A stretch of 64,000 bases of DNA from Bacteroidia bacterium (GTDB lineage: Bacteria > Bacteroidota > Bacteroidia > Palsa-965), in the NCBI GenBank assembly GCA_025454955.1, contig JALONL010000010.1:101408-165407 (forward strand). Reading direction: 5' to 3'. This document shows positions 16,830-25,792 of the stretch, in pieces. Each line of letters opens with the position of its first letter. The first letter of the stretch is position 1. The notes under the pieces were generated by a model. It was not told the origin of the DNA. It ran no database searches and saw only the letters and a program-made list of their open reading frames with translations. The translations under genes were made by a program, and so were the position numbers.

Positions 16830-18926
16830 TTATTTGGCAGCAGCGCCCTGTGTTTTGTTAAACAACGATTCGAGCGGACGGATATAACCAATGTGTGCGA
16901 TGAGAAAGGCATTGTTGTTTGAAAAACTGTTGGGGAATGCAATGCGGATAAACATACCGTTTGCGCGGCTTCCGTATTTCGTGTAACGTAAAATCATCAT
17001 CGGTGTGTAAATCATACGCGGCGACAGGCTCTGACGAAACTCTTTATTCCAGAATGCCTTGAAGATATTTTCCGGCATGTGATTTCCTGTGAATGAATTG
17101 TCGCGGTTATTGCCATACATTGTGCCGTACGATAAAGACAGGGAATTGTCGTAAAGCTTAAACAGACCGGCCGAGAAGGCAAGATCAAGCGTAAAGTTCT
17201 TCATTATTCTGCGCTTGTAATAAAACTCCGTCTCATAAAACACAGAAAGGCTGTTGAATACACGATCACGCGAAAGCAGTGTGTCGGCAAACTGTGTGCG
17301 GATATAGCGGAAGCGGAAATTGATATAGAAAAGCGAGTTCTGGTTACGATCTTCTATGGTAAACAGATTTACACGCCCCCCGCCCCAGAAGTTGGCATGC
17401 TGAAACACTTTGAAATGATTGACATGCGCTACTGTAGTGAGCACAGAGGTTGAATCGCTTGTAGGAACCTTGAAGGCCGTATCCACATTTACTGTAAGCA
17501 GGCGGTTGTCATCGCCCAGTTTTGCCACACACAGTTCGGGTACAAGTGTTTTCAGAAAAGTAATGGATGAACGTGAGTAAGCGGGTTTCAGTACCGAGCT
17601 TACGCGTGTGCGCATAGGGATGATGCAATGAATTTCGGTCTGGAGTTTACCGTTGGGCGCATCGCTGTCAAGAAAACCGGTTAAGTCTGTAAATGCATTT
17701 ACGCGGAATGAAGAAGCCACAGTTGATTTCCGGATGGCTGCATTTAACCGGCAGGCGTGAAGTACAAGATTGGTATCCTGCGGAATGTAGTCGGTAATGA
17801 TTTTTTCTTTTGCCGGATCGAGTGTCAGTATATCAGACAGATACAGGTATTTCACCTTGTCATTGCGTTTCAGGCTTATTTCCTCGCGCAGCATGGCGTT
17901 GCAGGTATATTCAAGCGCACGGGGCGATGAAACACTTAACGGCTGTGGATTGATGAAGACGTGAGGTTTGCGTGATCCTGATTCTTCATGTGCATAAACC
18001 CGCACAGTAGTGAGTACATAATTTGCAAAGCTGAGATAAACAGAGTCTATGGTTACGGTAGTTGATTTATTTATTTCGAGTGTATCCTTACCATTACCTG
18101 GTTCATATTTATAAGGCCGTTTGCGTGCCGATTTTTTATTTACCTTTTTGTAGGCGGCTTCATATATCTGTACTTTTTTCGGGATGGTCTGATTGCCGGG
18201 TTTACCGAGAAAAACAGTTAAAGCCACACCGCGTTGTACGGCCATATCTTCCACCACGGAGCGGGCTTCATCAAGCTGATTTTGTTTTTCCTGAATAAGT
18301 TGCTGATTTTTCAGATGAGCGGTAAGTTCGCCGAAAAACAGGGCAGCAATGGAATCAAAGTTGACTTCGGCAGCAGGTACATCTTTCAGTGTTTTGTTGT
18401 TGTCGCGCAGCAATGTGGAAATTGTAGCGGCCTGTGTATTGTAAAGTGCATAGGTAGTGGTGACTCCTTCCTTTTCGAACCAGATGTGCAATTTTCCCGG
18501 CGCAAAGGCCAGCGTAACAAGCGAGAATGTTTGTCCGGAAGTATAACCATACTGTCTGCAAAACAGTTTTCCTTCCTTGCACTCGTAAGTTCGCTGCTCA
18601 ATTTGTTTTTGAGTGAGCCATGCGTAGTATGCGCTGTAAGCGGATGCTGTAAGTGAATCGGCATTTTCGGCACCGGCGCTGTCGGTAAGTATTGTTTCAA
18701 TCCATTTTTGTGCGGCTTCTGAACTGAACAGCAGAAACTGTTTCGAGCAGGTGTCCTGTTTCGAATCGGGGAAGAAAATGTCAATCCGTGAGGAATCGGA
18801 AAAACCGATAAATAGTTTTTCGTAGCCCGACTTTACATCCGGTAAATCGGTTTTCCAGGTAAATGATTGTGCCGAAATCCGGAGCACGGCAGCGCAAAGC
18901 GCGAGCAGTAAAAAGCAGCGTTTCAT
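16830..18926 (-). CDS. Unknown exported protein, about 700 residues
   Basis: 698 residues from MKRCFLLLALCAAVLRISAQ, a clear signal peptide with cleavage after the ISAQ region; this start is preferred over the upstream ATG at 18962. Residues 20–230 look mixed alpha/beta with a QKQIEQRTYECKEGK segment. Residues 230–330 include a basic KKVNKKSARKRPYKY stretch. The C-terminal half has alternating aromatic strands (FYINFRFRYIRTQF, YYKRRIMKNFTLDLAFSAG) that look like an outer-membrane or membrane-associated beta structure. No family is recognised. It converges on radA and is separated from the LD-carboxypeptidase gene by 82 bp, with a TATCTTGCGG promoter-like box in between. Confidence 0.6.
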   Translation of the reverse strand: MKRCFLLLALCAAVLRISAQSFTWKTDLPDVKSGYEKLFIGFSDSSRIDIFFPDSKQDTCSKQFLLFSSEAAQKWIETILTDSAGAENADSLTASAYSAYYAWLTQKQIEQRTYECKEGKLFCRQYGYTSGQTFSLVTLAFAPGKLHIWFEKEGVTTTYALYNTQAATISTLLRDNNKTLKDVPAAEVNFDSIAALFFGELTAHLKNQQLIQEKQNQLDEARSVVEDMAVQRGVALTVFLGKPGNQTIPKKVQIYEAAYKKVNKKSARKRPYKYEPGNGKDTLEINKSTTVTIDSVYLSFANYVLTTVRVYAHEESGSRKPHVFINPQPLSVSSPRALEYTCNAMLREEISLKRNDKVKYLYLSDILTLDPAKEKIITDYIPQDTNLVLHACRLNAAIRKSTVASSFRVNAFTDLTGFLDSDAPNGKLQTEIHCIIPMRTRVSSVLKPAYSRSSITFLKTLVPELCVAKLGDDNRLLTVNVDTAFKVPTSDSTSVLTTVAHVNHFKVFQHANFWGGGRVNLFTIEDRNQNSLFYINFRFRYIRTQFADTLLSRDRVFNSLSVFYETEFYYKRRIMKNFTLDLAFSAGLFKLYDNSLSLSYGTMYGNNRDNSFTGNHMPENIFKAFWNKEFRQSLSPRMIYTPMMILRYTKYGSRANGMFIRIAFPNSFSNNNAFLIAHIGYIRPLESLFNKTQGAAAK

Positions 18927-19008
18927 GTGTAGTGGTTTTGGGTTGGCCGCAAGATACAACAAAGCGTATTGCTGCCACCGCCGCCACTACATCTGTTAAA
19001 AAATCGGT

Positions 19009-20031
19009 TCAGCTTACTGCGCTTTCGGCGAGGGTAATTGTGCCGTTTTCGGCATCGAGTGTGCAGGATATGCCGAGGGGTAAAGTGAGTTTGTCGCGCA
19101 CATGCCCGAACGGAAATCCGGTAACCACCGGGATGCCGAGGTCGCCGAGTTTTTGCTGCAATACTTCGGTTAGTGTAAACGACTTTTCGGGTTCTTCGGG
19201 CTCGCATTTGGTGCAGGCTCCCCACACTATGCCTTTGAGTTTGCGCAGCACACCGGCCAGTTCGAGTTGTGTAAGCAGGCGGTCTATGGCGTAGGGTTCT
19301 TCTTCGGTTTCTTCGAGGAAGAGAATGGTGTTTGTAAAGTCGGGTTGCCAGGGAGTGCCCAGCAATGCGCAAAGTACGGTGAGGTTGCCACCAAGCAGCA
19401 CGCCGGTGTTTTTACCTCCGTGTATAATGCCGGGAGGCTGGCCGGGTAATGTGCGCAGTATGTGCGGGGCGGTTTCGGTGGTGAGTTGCAGGAACTGCGT
19501 GGTGGTGAAACCTTCCCAGGTAGAATTGCCCACCGGCCCGTGAAAGGTAACCATGCCGGTGTGTGCCTGAAAGGCGAGGAGAAGGGTGGTAATGTCGCTG
19601 AAACCGCTGAGTACTTTGGGATTTTGCGCGGCTTTGTGCAGGTCGAGCAGGGGAAGCAGGCGTGCGCAGCCCCAGCCGCCGCGCATGGCAATGATGCCGT
19701 GTACGTTTCGGTTTTCGAAAAGCTGCTGCAGTTCGGCGGCGCGTTGTGCATCGGTGCCGGCGAGGTAGCCGTGGCGGAATTTAAGCGTATCGCCATGCCA
19801 TACGCGGAAGCCTGCGCTTTCGAGGGCGAGTGTGGCTTTTTGAATGCTTTCGTCGTTGAAAATGGCACCGGCGGGTGCAGTGAGGGCAATTAAATCGCCT
19901 TTGCGCAAACGTGGCGGCTTAATCAAACTACGTTCGCCGCTGCCCTGCGCACGAAGCGGCGGCACTAATGCCGATGCGGCGGCCAGCGCCAGTGCGCGTT
20001 GCAGAAATAAACGACGATTGCTGTGTGGCAT
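19009..20031 (-). CDS. LD-carboxypeptidase, peptidase family S66 (LdcA-like), exported
   Basis: 340 residues from MPHSNRRLFLQRALAL at 20031. This start is chosen because it gives a twin-arginine-like signal (NRRLFLQ then a hydrophobic Ala-rich core ending PLRAQG), whereas the earlier in-frame starts run through a repeat element. The mature part shows the S66 features: IIAMRGGWGCARLLPLLD, nucleophile Ser in LSGFSDITTLL, HGPVGN, FLEETEEEPYAIDRLLTQL (catalytic Glu) and VTGFPFGH (catalytic His). It should remove the terminal D-Ala from the murein tetrapeptide L-Lys/mDAP-D-Ala bond during peptidoglycan recycling or remodelling. Its predicted export by Tat is unusual, since E. coli LdcA is cytoplasmic. 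Confidence 0.88.
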   Translation of the reverse strand: MPHSNRRLFLQRALALAAASALVPPLRAQGSGERSLIKPPRLRKGDLIALTAPAGAIFNDESIQKATLALESAGFRVWHGDTLKFRHGYLAGTDAQRAAELQQLFENRNVHGIIAMRGGWGCARLLPLLDLHKAAQNPKVLSGFSDITTLLLAFQAHTGMVTFHGPVGNSTWEGFTTTQFLQLTTETAPHILRTLPGQPPGIIHGGKNTGVLLGGNLTVLCALLGTPWQPDFTNTILFLEETEEEPYAIDRLLTQLELAGVLRKLKGIVWGACTKCEPEEPEKSFTLTEVLQQKLGDLGIPVVTGFPFGHVRDKLTLPLGISCTLDAENGTITLAESAVS

Positions 20032-20088
20032 GTGTGTGAAGATAGCAAATTGTGCGCCGAAGTGTTTTTGCACACATGCAATAGGGAA

Positions 20089-20287
20089 AGGTATTTTATT
20101 GCACTGGTGGATTGATTCTCTGGCCCGGATAGCAGTGGAAACCCGGCAGCAGCAAAACCAGCAGGGTGCCCAACTTTCCGAGGTTTCCGCAAACCTCGGA
20201 AAGTTGAGGGTAGTATTTTTTGCTGCTGCCGGGTTGGAACGGATAGCCGGAGCGAAGGTTTTTTGAAAGGAAACGGGTTCGCTTCTC
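20089..20287 (+). repeat. Structured intergenic repeat element, copy 2, with nested palindrome
   Basis: It begins GGTATTTTATTGCAC (shared with copy 3), then CCCGGATAGCAGTGGAAA (20125 on). A perfect 17-bp stem follows (20141–20157 with 20218–20234, ACCCGGCAGCAGCAAAA). Within it is a second hairpin at 20171–20206 (16-bp arms around CCGC, core CCGAGGTTT/AAACCTCGG). After the stem come GGATAGCCGGAGCGAAGG and TTTTTTGAAAGGAAAC-GG-TTCGCT. It fills the gap between the S66 gene and the methyltransferase gene. Confidence 0.7.
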
Positions 20288-20293
20288 CTTTTT

Positions 20294-21061
20294 TTATTTT
20301 GGTTGTGCCACAATCAGTCGCAATGCTGCCGTGTATTCGGGTTGTGTGCGCAGGTGGCCGTATTGTTTATCCCACTCGCCCGATTGCAGTGCGGTTTCGA
20401 GGCGTTTTACGAGTTCGGCTTCCTGTCCGGCTTTCAGAAATCCCCAGGCCGATTGTGATTGTCTTACTTCGGGGCGCAGAAACATTTCGGGCCGTCCGTA
20501 AAATGCTTCCTGAAAGCCGTCGGTGCAGTGCAGCGTGACCGGTACTTTCAAAACATCGCAGTTTGTGCCGAGTGCCTGTGTAATACGTTCGATTTTGGGG
20601 TAGCGTGCTTTTTCCACTTCAATGAGTTCGGGGAAAAAATGTACGTTCCAGAATTCGTGCAGTGCATCGGGGTCGAAGGTCATAATTACCACCTGGTTTT
20701 TAGTTACGCGCCTCATTTCGCGCAGCCCCTGTTCAATATCGGGCCAGTGATGCACGGTTACCAGCGCCATTGCGGCATCAAACGAATTATCGTCAAACGG
20801 CAATGCGCCTGCCACAGCATTTACAGCCGGAGTTTTGCCAGCCTGCAAACGTTGTTCGCGCATACGCTGCGAGGGTTCAACGGCCACTACATATTTATCA
20901 TCAGGTTCATACGACCCCGCGCCTGCACCTACATTGAGCACGGTGCGGGCATTGCCGAGTGCGTGGTGTATGTGGGCGGCAATGTGTTTGTCGGCACGGC
21001 GTATCTGGCTGTAGTGCTGTCCGTGTGTGTTGTAATCGAATGCCGGGTTTGTAATTTTCAT
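20294..21061 (-). CDS. Class I SAM-dependent methyltransferase (UbiE-like)
   Basis: 255 residues. The N-terminus FDYNTHGQHYSQIRRADKHI is typical of the Methyltransf_11 group. Motif I is TVLNVGAGAGSYEP, motif II VVAVEPSQRM, then LPFDDNSFDAAMALVTVHHW (motif III region) and EMRRVTKNQVVIMTFDPD (motif IV). The C-terminal third has a GRPEMFLRPEVRQSQSAW stretch seen in relatives that methylate small molecules, but the substrate is not evident. The gene is bracketed by two copies of the same intergenic repeat element (20089 and 21132) that run opposite to it, which makes the interval a candidate transposed segment. Confidence 0.82.
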   Translation of the reverse strand: MKITNPAFDYNTHGQHYSQIRRADKHIAAHIHHALGNARTVLNVGAGAGSYEPDDKYVVAVEPSQRMREQRLQAGKTPAVNAVAGALPFDDNSFDAAMALVTVHHWPDIEQGLREMRRVTKNQVVIMTFDPDALHEFWNVHFFPELIEVEKARYPKIERITQALGTNCDVLKVPVTLHCTDGFQEAFYGRPEMFLRPEVRQSQSAWGFLKAGQEAELVKRLETALQSGEWDKQYGHLRTQPEYTAALRLIVAQPK

Positions 21062-21131
21062 TCTCAGTTGTATTTGCTCAGCGCGAAACTATGGCTAATC
21101 TATTTTAGAAAAATGCGTTTCAACTAACAGG

Positions 21132-21285
21132 CAGGTATTTTATTGCACCATACGGTTTGAATATATAGCCCGGATAGAACGGAGGGCGGATTGTGTACAA
21201 TGCTTTATTCTGCAGAAAGTTCCGACCGCAGAGATAGCCGGAGCGAAGATTTTTTGAAAGGAAACCGGTTCGCTCCTCCTTTTTA
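21132..21285 (+). repeat. Structured intergenic repeat element, copy 3
   Basis: GGTATTTTATTGCACC at the left end, then TAGCCCGGATAGAACGGA (21166 on), a short internal hairpin region without the long palindrome, then GATAGCCGGAGCGAAGAT and TTTTTTGAAAGGAAACC-GGTTCGCTCC. The right end matches copy 2 at nearly every base over about 50 bp. Confidence 0.65.
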
Positions 21286-21348
21286 TCAAGAGAATGCATC
21301 TGTTTGCCCTGACGGGAATTGTGTGCTTGTATTGATGTAAAAAAACAA

Positions 21349-21378
21349 CAGGCTCTGACAATTTTTTGTCAGAGCCTG
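21349..21378 (-). terminator. Terminator of the OmpA-family gene
   Basis: CAGGCTCTGACA (21349–21360) and TGTCAGAGCCTG (21367–21378) form a perfect 12-bp stem with a 6-nt loop. On the reverse strand it is followed by TTGTTTTTTT. It lies 130 bp after the OmpA-family stop. Confidence 0.75.
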
Positions 21379-21417
21379 CAAGACAATGTTAACCGAACAT
21401 CAGGGCAAGCGAAGTTC

Positions 21418-21508
21418 CCCAGTCAGCTCGAGCAGTCAGATCAAGCGGTCAGATCGAGCGAGGTTCCGCAGTCAGATCGAGCGGAGCCGAGATCGAGCGG
21501 AGCCGAGA
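21418..21508. repeat. Degenerate short tandem repeat after the OmpA-family gene
   Basis: GTCAGATCGAGCG-like units recur three times and GGAGCCGAGATCGAGC-like units twice, ending immediately at the stop of the OmpA-family gene. Together with the structured element and terminator it accounts for most of the 447-bp gap 21062–21508. Confidence 0.6.
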
Positions 21509-22510
21509 TCAGTTCCCCAACACCTTAAACAACTCATCCAGCTTGGGCGTTAGCACAATATCCGTACGCCTGTTTTTGGCACGGGCTTCGGGTGTTTTGG
21601 CGGCATCTACCGGCAGAAACTCGCCGTGTCCGGCGGCGGTGATGCGCTTGGGGTCGATGCCTTTGTTCTGGAGCAGGATTTTTGTAACCGATGTGGCGCG
21701 CATTACGCTAAGGTCCCAGTTATCTTTTATTTCGCCGGCACCTTTCATGGGTACATCGTCGGTGTGGCCTTCTACCATTACGTTAATGTCTGTATTGGCG
21801 GCCAGTACATTGGACAGCGTTTTCAGTGCTTCCTCGCCTTTGGGCTGCACTTTGGTGCTGCCGGTGGCGAAGAGGAGTTTATCTTCCATCGACACATAAA
21901 TTTTTCCGTTTTTCTGTTCAATGGTAAGTCCGTTTCCTTCGAAGCCCACGAGGGCCTGTTTTACTTTGAGGCGAATATCGTTAAGGGCCTGGTCTTTTGC
22001 GGCCAGTGCGGCTTCGAGTTCTTTCACGCGGGCTTCGCGTTTGCCGAGTTCGGAGGTGAGCGAATCGAGCGAGCGTTTTTGTGCGCGCATGCTTATATCC
22101 ACTCTGCGCAGCGAATCTTCCTTGCGTATGAGCTGCTCCTGGGTCATGTTCAGTTTGCCCACCAGTTGCGTGTTTTCGTTGGTGGTGCGCTGCATGAGTT
22201 CGCGGTTTTGCTTGAGCAGGAGTTCGTAGTTGGCCAGCAACTGGTCGTACTGCGCGGTGATGCGCCTGAACGATGTGCCGCAAATGGAAGTATCGCGGCG
22301 CAGGCCATCGAGTTGTTTATTGTTTTCGGTAAGCTGGCGGTTAAGCTCGGTTACCTGAGTTTCGTAGTTCTGATTGTTTGTTTTTGCAGTAGCCAGTTCG
22401 GCTTCTGCGGCTTTGCGGCGGGCTACTTCTTCTTCATACTTACGCCCGCTTACGCAACCGGCGGTTACGGCAACGGCAAGTATCAATGCCAAAACTAAGA
22501 TGTTTCTCAT
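21509..22510 (-). CDS. OmpA-family peptidoglycan-associated lipoprotein with coiled coil
   Basis: 333 residues from MRNILVLALILAVAVTAGC; an ATG two codons earlier (22516) is equally possible. The signal ends in TAGC, a lipobox, so the mature protein should be lipid-anchored. Residues about 25–190 are a long coiled coil (AEAELATAK, TQVTELNRQLTENNKQL, KRSLDSLTSELGKREARV). Residues about 215–333 are an OmpA C-terminal domain with LLFATGSTKVQPKGEEAL, VEGHTDDVPM and AAGHGEFLP, which bind peptidoglycan. It probably tethers the outer membrane to the wall across the periplasm. It lies downstream of a separate terminator from the SBP gene, so it has its own transcript. Confidence 0.92.
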   Translation of the reverse strand: MRNILVLALILAVAVTAGCVSGRKYEEEVARRKAAEAELATAKTNNQNYETQVTELNRQLTENNKQLDGLRRDTSICGTSFRRITAQYDQLLANYELLLKQNRELMQRTTNENTQLVGKLNMTQEQLIRKEDSLRRVDISMRAQKRSLDSLTSELGKREARVKELEAALAAKDQALNDIRLKVKQALVGFEGNGLTIEQKNGKIYVSMEDKLLFATGSTKVQPKGEEALKTLSNVLAANTDINVMVEGHTDDVPMKGAGEIKDNWDLSVMRATSVTKILLQNKGIDPKRITAAGHGEFLPVDAAKTPEARAKNRRTDIVLTPKLDELFKVLGN

Positions 22511-22606
22511 GGTCATCAGGTTAATTGGGTAAAGGTAATTAGCCCGCCCTGAACCTGAAAGTGGACCATACGAAGTTATTAACGCCTGTTTGTGAGTGTA
22601 TGCAGC

Positions 22607-22641
22607 AAAAAGCCCGGCCAAATGGTATGTGCCGGGCTTTT
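22607..22641 (-). terminator. Terminator of the solute-binding protein gene
   Basis: AAAAGCCCGGC and GCCGGGCTTTT form an 11-bp stem around a 12-nt loop. On the reverse strand the T-run follows the stem, 22 bp after the stop at 22663. Confidence 0.8.
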
Positions 22642-22662
22642 GGGTGTAATTTATGGCTATGC

Positions 22663-24444
22663 CTATTTCTTGGCAGTATCAGCCGCGGGTGCCGGGCTTT
22701 GTTCGCCGGCTTTCTCTTTGTAAAACCAAACACCGGTAAAGTCGCGAAACTCCATTTGGTTGATGTCGAAACCGCGCACGTTTTTATTTACCAGCCTGTC
22801 GTTCTGCTCGTAATAAATGGGCATAATGGCTGCATCGGTCATGGCCTGCTGGTCGGCCAGGGCAAAGAGGCGGGCGCGGCTGGCTGGTGTTACTTCGGTC
22901 ATGGCTGCGGTGTACAGCGAGTCGAAACGGGGACTGATATATCGGCCTGTATTCAGGGGCGATTTATCGGCCATGTTGGCGGGTACATTTGATCCGTTGA
23001 GTATGGTGAGGAATGTTTCAGGATCGGGATAATCGGCATACCAGGTAGTGCGCCAGAACATGACCTTGCCCGATTCAATGGCCTCCAGATTCTGACCGAA
23101 AGGCACGGTTTCGATGCGTACGTTTATGTTGAGTACCTCGCGCAACTGGTTGCTCACGTACTCGGCGGTGAGGATGTTGCGGTCGCCGCCGCCGCTGTTT
23201 ATTTGCAGGGTAATTTCGGGGAAACCTTTGCCGCCGGGGTAACCTGCCTCGGCCATAAGCTGGCGGGCTTTGTCGGGGTCGAAATTAAAGCCGGTAATGC
23301 TTTTTGCGTCGTACCCGTTCATGCACGGCGGCACAAGGCCGTAGTTGGCGGCTTCGGCATCGCCCTGCAGAATTTTGTCGGCAATCTGCTCGCGGTTTAT
23401 CGAGTAGCAGAATGCCTGACGCACTTTCTGATTGTTAAACGGAGCCTGTGCAACCAGGAAGCCGTAGTAAGTAGTGCTCAGCGAAGGAGAGCTTTGCAGG
23501 ATGAATCCGTTGGGACGCTTTTTGGCGTTTTCCAGATCGCCCATAATATCCTTGCTCATTTCTACCGGCAGGCGGTAAATCATGTCCAGTTCGTGGCTGT
23601 TGAAGGCAAGAATTTCGGCGCGTTTGTCTTTGATAAATTTATACTGTAACTGGTCGAGGTAGGGCAGTCTGTTACCCCACTCGTCGTATTTCCAGTAGTT
23701 AGGGTTGCGCTCGAGCACTACGGTTTCGCCTTTTTTAAGCACTTTTTGCATAAAAGGCCCGGTGCCCACGTTGTGGTCGTTTATATCCTCGCCGTATTTG
23801 GCCACAGCTTCTTTGGGGAAAATCCAGCAGCCCGCAGTGGCCAGAATATTCAGAAAACCCGGGTTGGGCGAGGTGAGTTTTACTTCCACTGTAGAGTCAT
23901 TCACCACGTTAACGCCCGAAACCGTTTTGGTTTTCTGGCTGTAACACTCGGCAGCACCTGCCACACGGTCTTTAAAGGTGGCCTGATACTGCTTGTTGCG
24001 CGGCGAAGGGGTGCAAAGCAAATCGAAGCAGTATTTCACATCGGCAGCAGTTACTTTGCGGCCTTTGCCGTCGGGAGCAAAGCAGGCATCGTTGTGGAAA
24101 AACACATCGTTGCGCAAATGAAATACAAACCGGGTCGAACTGTCGGCAATTTCCCAACTGCGTGCAATGGCCGGGGCAATCGAAAGGTCTTTCTGGTTGT
24201 ATTTCACCAGCCCTTCGAAAATTTGTGCCGCAATGCGATAGCCCGCCACTTCGGTAATTTCCACAGGATATAATGAGCGGTAGTCTTCAAGCTCATTCAT
24301 TCGGAATACGCCGCCGTATTCCACATCACCTTTTGCTTTCTGTGTGGAATCGCCGGTGTTGTTGTCTCCACCGCAGGCAGATACACCTAACACAATTCCT
24401 CCAAAGATAAACGTCGGTAAAAGAACCGTTAGTAAACGTTTCAT
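22663..24444 (-). CDS. ABC transporter solute-binding lipoprotein, peptide/SBP_bac_5 type
   Basis: 593 residues. The signal MKRLLTVLLPTFIFGGIVLG ends in VSAC, so Cys24 should be lipidated. The mature protein follows the DppA/OppA family: GGVFRMNELEDYRSLYP, IFEGLVKYNQKDLSIAPAIA, FHLRNDVFFHNDACF, VGTGPFMQKVLKKGETVVLERNPNYW, KVRQAFCYSINREQIA and RQLMAEAGYPGGKGFPEITL. Proteins of this family capture oligopeptides or other oligomeric solutes for import. No permease or ATPase gene is next to it, as is common in Bacteroidota, where the partner genes lie elsewhere. The ligand cannot be told from sequence. Confidence 0.9.
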   Translation of the reverse strand: MKRLLTVLLPTFIFGGIVLGVSACGGDNNTGDSTQKAKGDVEYGGVFRMNELEDYRSLYPVEITEVAGYRIAAQIFEGLVKYNQKDLSIAPAIARSWEIADSSTRFVFHLRNDVFFHNDACFAPDGKGRKVTAADVKYCFDLLCTPSPRNKQYQATFKDRVAGAAECYSQKTKTVSGVNVVNDSTVEVKLTSPNPGFLNILATAGCWIFPKEAVAKYGEDINDHNVGTGPFMQKVLKKGETVVLERNPNYWKYDEWGNRLPYLDQLQYKFIKDKRAEILAFNSHELDMIYRLPVEMSKDIMGDLENAKKRPNGFILQSSPSLSTTYYGFLVAQAPFNNQKVRQAFCYSINREQIADKILQGDAEAANYGLVPPCMNGYDAKSITGFNFDPDKARQLMAEAGYPGGKGFPEITLQINSGGGDRNILTAEYVSNQLREVLNINVRIETVPFGQNLEAIESGKVMFWRTTWYADYPDPETFLTILNGSNVPANMADKSPLNTGRYISPRFDSLYTAAMTEVTPASRARLFALADQQAMTDAAIMPIYYEQNDRLVNKNVRGFDINQMEFRDFTGVWFYKEKAGEQSPAPAADTAKK

Positions 24445-24805
24445 ATACGAATCTAATCAGCGTTTATTATGATCGTAAGGGCGCCACAATGTAGTCAAAA
24501 AAACAAAACGTGTGCAAACGGTTATTAATCGATACATCCTAAAATATCAGAATCCCGACATTGACTTTTGAATCCCGGTTGTGCGTCGATAAACAACAGC
24601 AAGATATCGACGAATAGATAAATTTGACTTTGAGCAAATTACAAAATTGCACGAAAGAATGTTAATTTCACTAATTGTTTACCCTTGTAATATAAAATAA
24701 CAACCAACCCGCAGTTTGTTCAGCTTTTTCCCGTCAAAGAAACGCAAAGCCTATACAAGTCCGCAGATATTAAAACCTGTTTGACGTTAATTTGTGCGGG
24801 AAACC
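24445..24805. other. 361-bp AT-rich intergenic region
   Basis: Lies between the start of the SBP gene and the end of xth, both on the minus strand. I see no coding frame, RNA gene or strong hairpin. It presumably holds the promoter of the SBP gene, but no exact TTG/TAnnTTTG pair was found on the reverse strand. Confidence 0.4.
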
Positions 24806-25576
24806 TCAAAAATCCACATCTACCAAAATAGGGCAGTGGTCGGAGTGTACGGCTTCGGGCAAAATGGCAGCGCGTTTTAACTGCTTTTCCAGACTCTGGC
24901 TCACCATATTGTAATCAATACGCCAGCCTAAGTTGCGTGCGCGCGAGTTAAAGCGCTGGCTCCACCACGTATATTGGTGCGGTTCCTGATTGAAGGCGCG
25001 GAACGAATCGATAAAACCACTGTCTATAAATTTCCCTATCCACTCACGCTCCTCCGGCAAAAAGCCCGATGTTTTGGCATTGCTCACCGGGTTGTGAATG
25101 TCTATGGGCTTGTGGCAAATGTTCCAGTCGCCGCCAATAATGAGTTTTTTGCGTTTCTTTTTCAGCGTATCAATATAGGTTTGAAAAAAGTCGAGGAAGC
25201 CGTACTTAAACTGCTGCCGCTCGTCGCCCGTGGTGCCCGAGGGCATGTACACACTCATTACCGATACATCGCCGTAATCGGCGCGGAGTATGCGGCCTTC
25301 AAAATCGTAGAGTGCATTGCCGCAGCCCACTTCTACATGGTCGGGCTTTTGGCGCGAGAGTATGGCCACGCCGCTGTACCCCTTTTTCTGTGCCGGATGC
25401 CAGTAGTGGTGTGCATAACCGGCTTCTTCAAAATCGGCCAGGTTCAGTTGTTCGGGCTGGGCTTTTATTTCCTGCAGCAGCACAATGTCGGGCGCGGCGG
25501 CTTTTACCCAGTTCAGCCAGCCTTTGTTCATGGCGGCGCGAATACCGTTTACGTTGTAGGAGATTATTTTGGGCAT
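24806..25576 (-). CDS. xth: Exodeoxyribonuclease III (AP endonuclease)
   Basis: 256 residues from MPKIISYNVNGIRAAMNKGW; the start at 25576 is fixed by this conserved N-terminus. The catalytic residues of the ExoIII/APE1 family are all seen: Asn in YNVNGIR, Glu in LLQEIKAQ, Tyr and His in SVYMPSG and HYWHPAQKKGYSGVAI, Asp-Asn in GGDWNICHKPIDIHNP, and HSDHCPI at the end. It cuts DNA at abasic sites and has 3'-phosphatase/exonuclease activity in base-excision repair. A TATCTTCGC promoter-like box lies about 20 bp upstream. It is divergent from dinD, with 248 bp between the starts. Confidence 0.95.
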   Translation of the reverse strand: MPKIISYNVNGIRAAMNKGWLNWVKAAAPDIVLLQEIKAQPEQLNLADFEEAGYAHHYWHPAQKKGYSGVAILSRQKPDHVEVGCGNALYDFEGRILRADYGDVSVMSVYMPSGTTGDERQQFKYGFLDFFQTYIDTLKKKRKKLIIGGDWNICHKPIDIHNPVSNAKTSGFLPEEREWIGKFIDSGFIDSFRAFNQEPHQYTWWSQRFNSRARNLGWRIDYNMVSQSLEKQLKRAAILPEAVHSDHCPILVDVDF

Positions 25577-25792
25577 TCTTGTAGTGTTGTGAAGCGAAGA
25601 TAGGCTGATTTTTTTTGGATACTTAACCTCTTCCCGAATTCGTGACGCACTGCGCCACAAAATGGACATTGGGTTGCTATGGTTCACGTTTACCGGCGGA
25701 TGTCAATATTCGGTTCCCAGTCAAAAATCAGTCCTGTAAACTCCCCCAATTATTTCTTTCACCCCACACTTTTCACAAAAGGATCATAAACA

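Noticed and set aside
20032..20313. N-terminal extension of the LD-carboxypeptidase
   Set aside because: The extension is read through the structured repeat element and would bury the signal peptide.
24445..24805. Candidate riboswitch or small RNA in the SBP leader
   Set aside because: No stem or conserved motif that I can name; promoter elements not clear.
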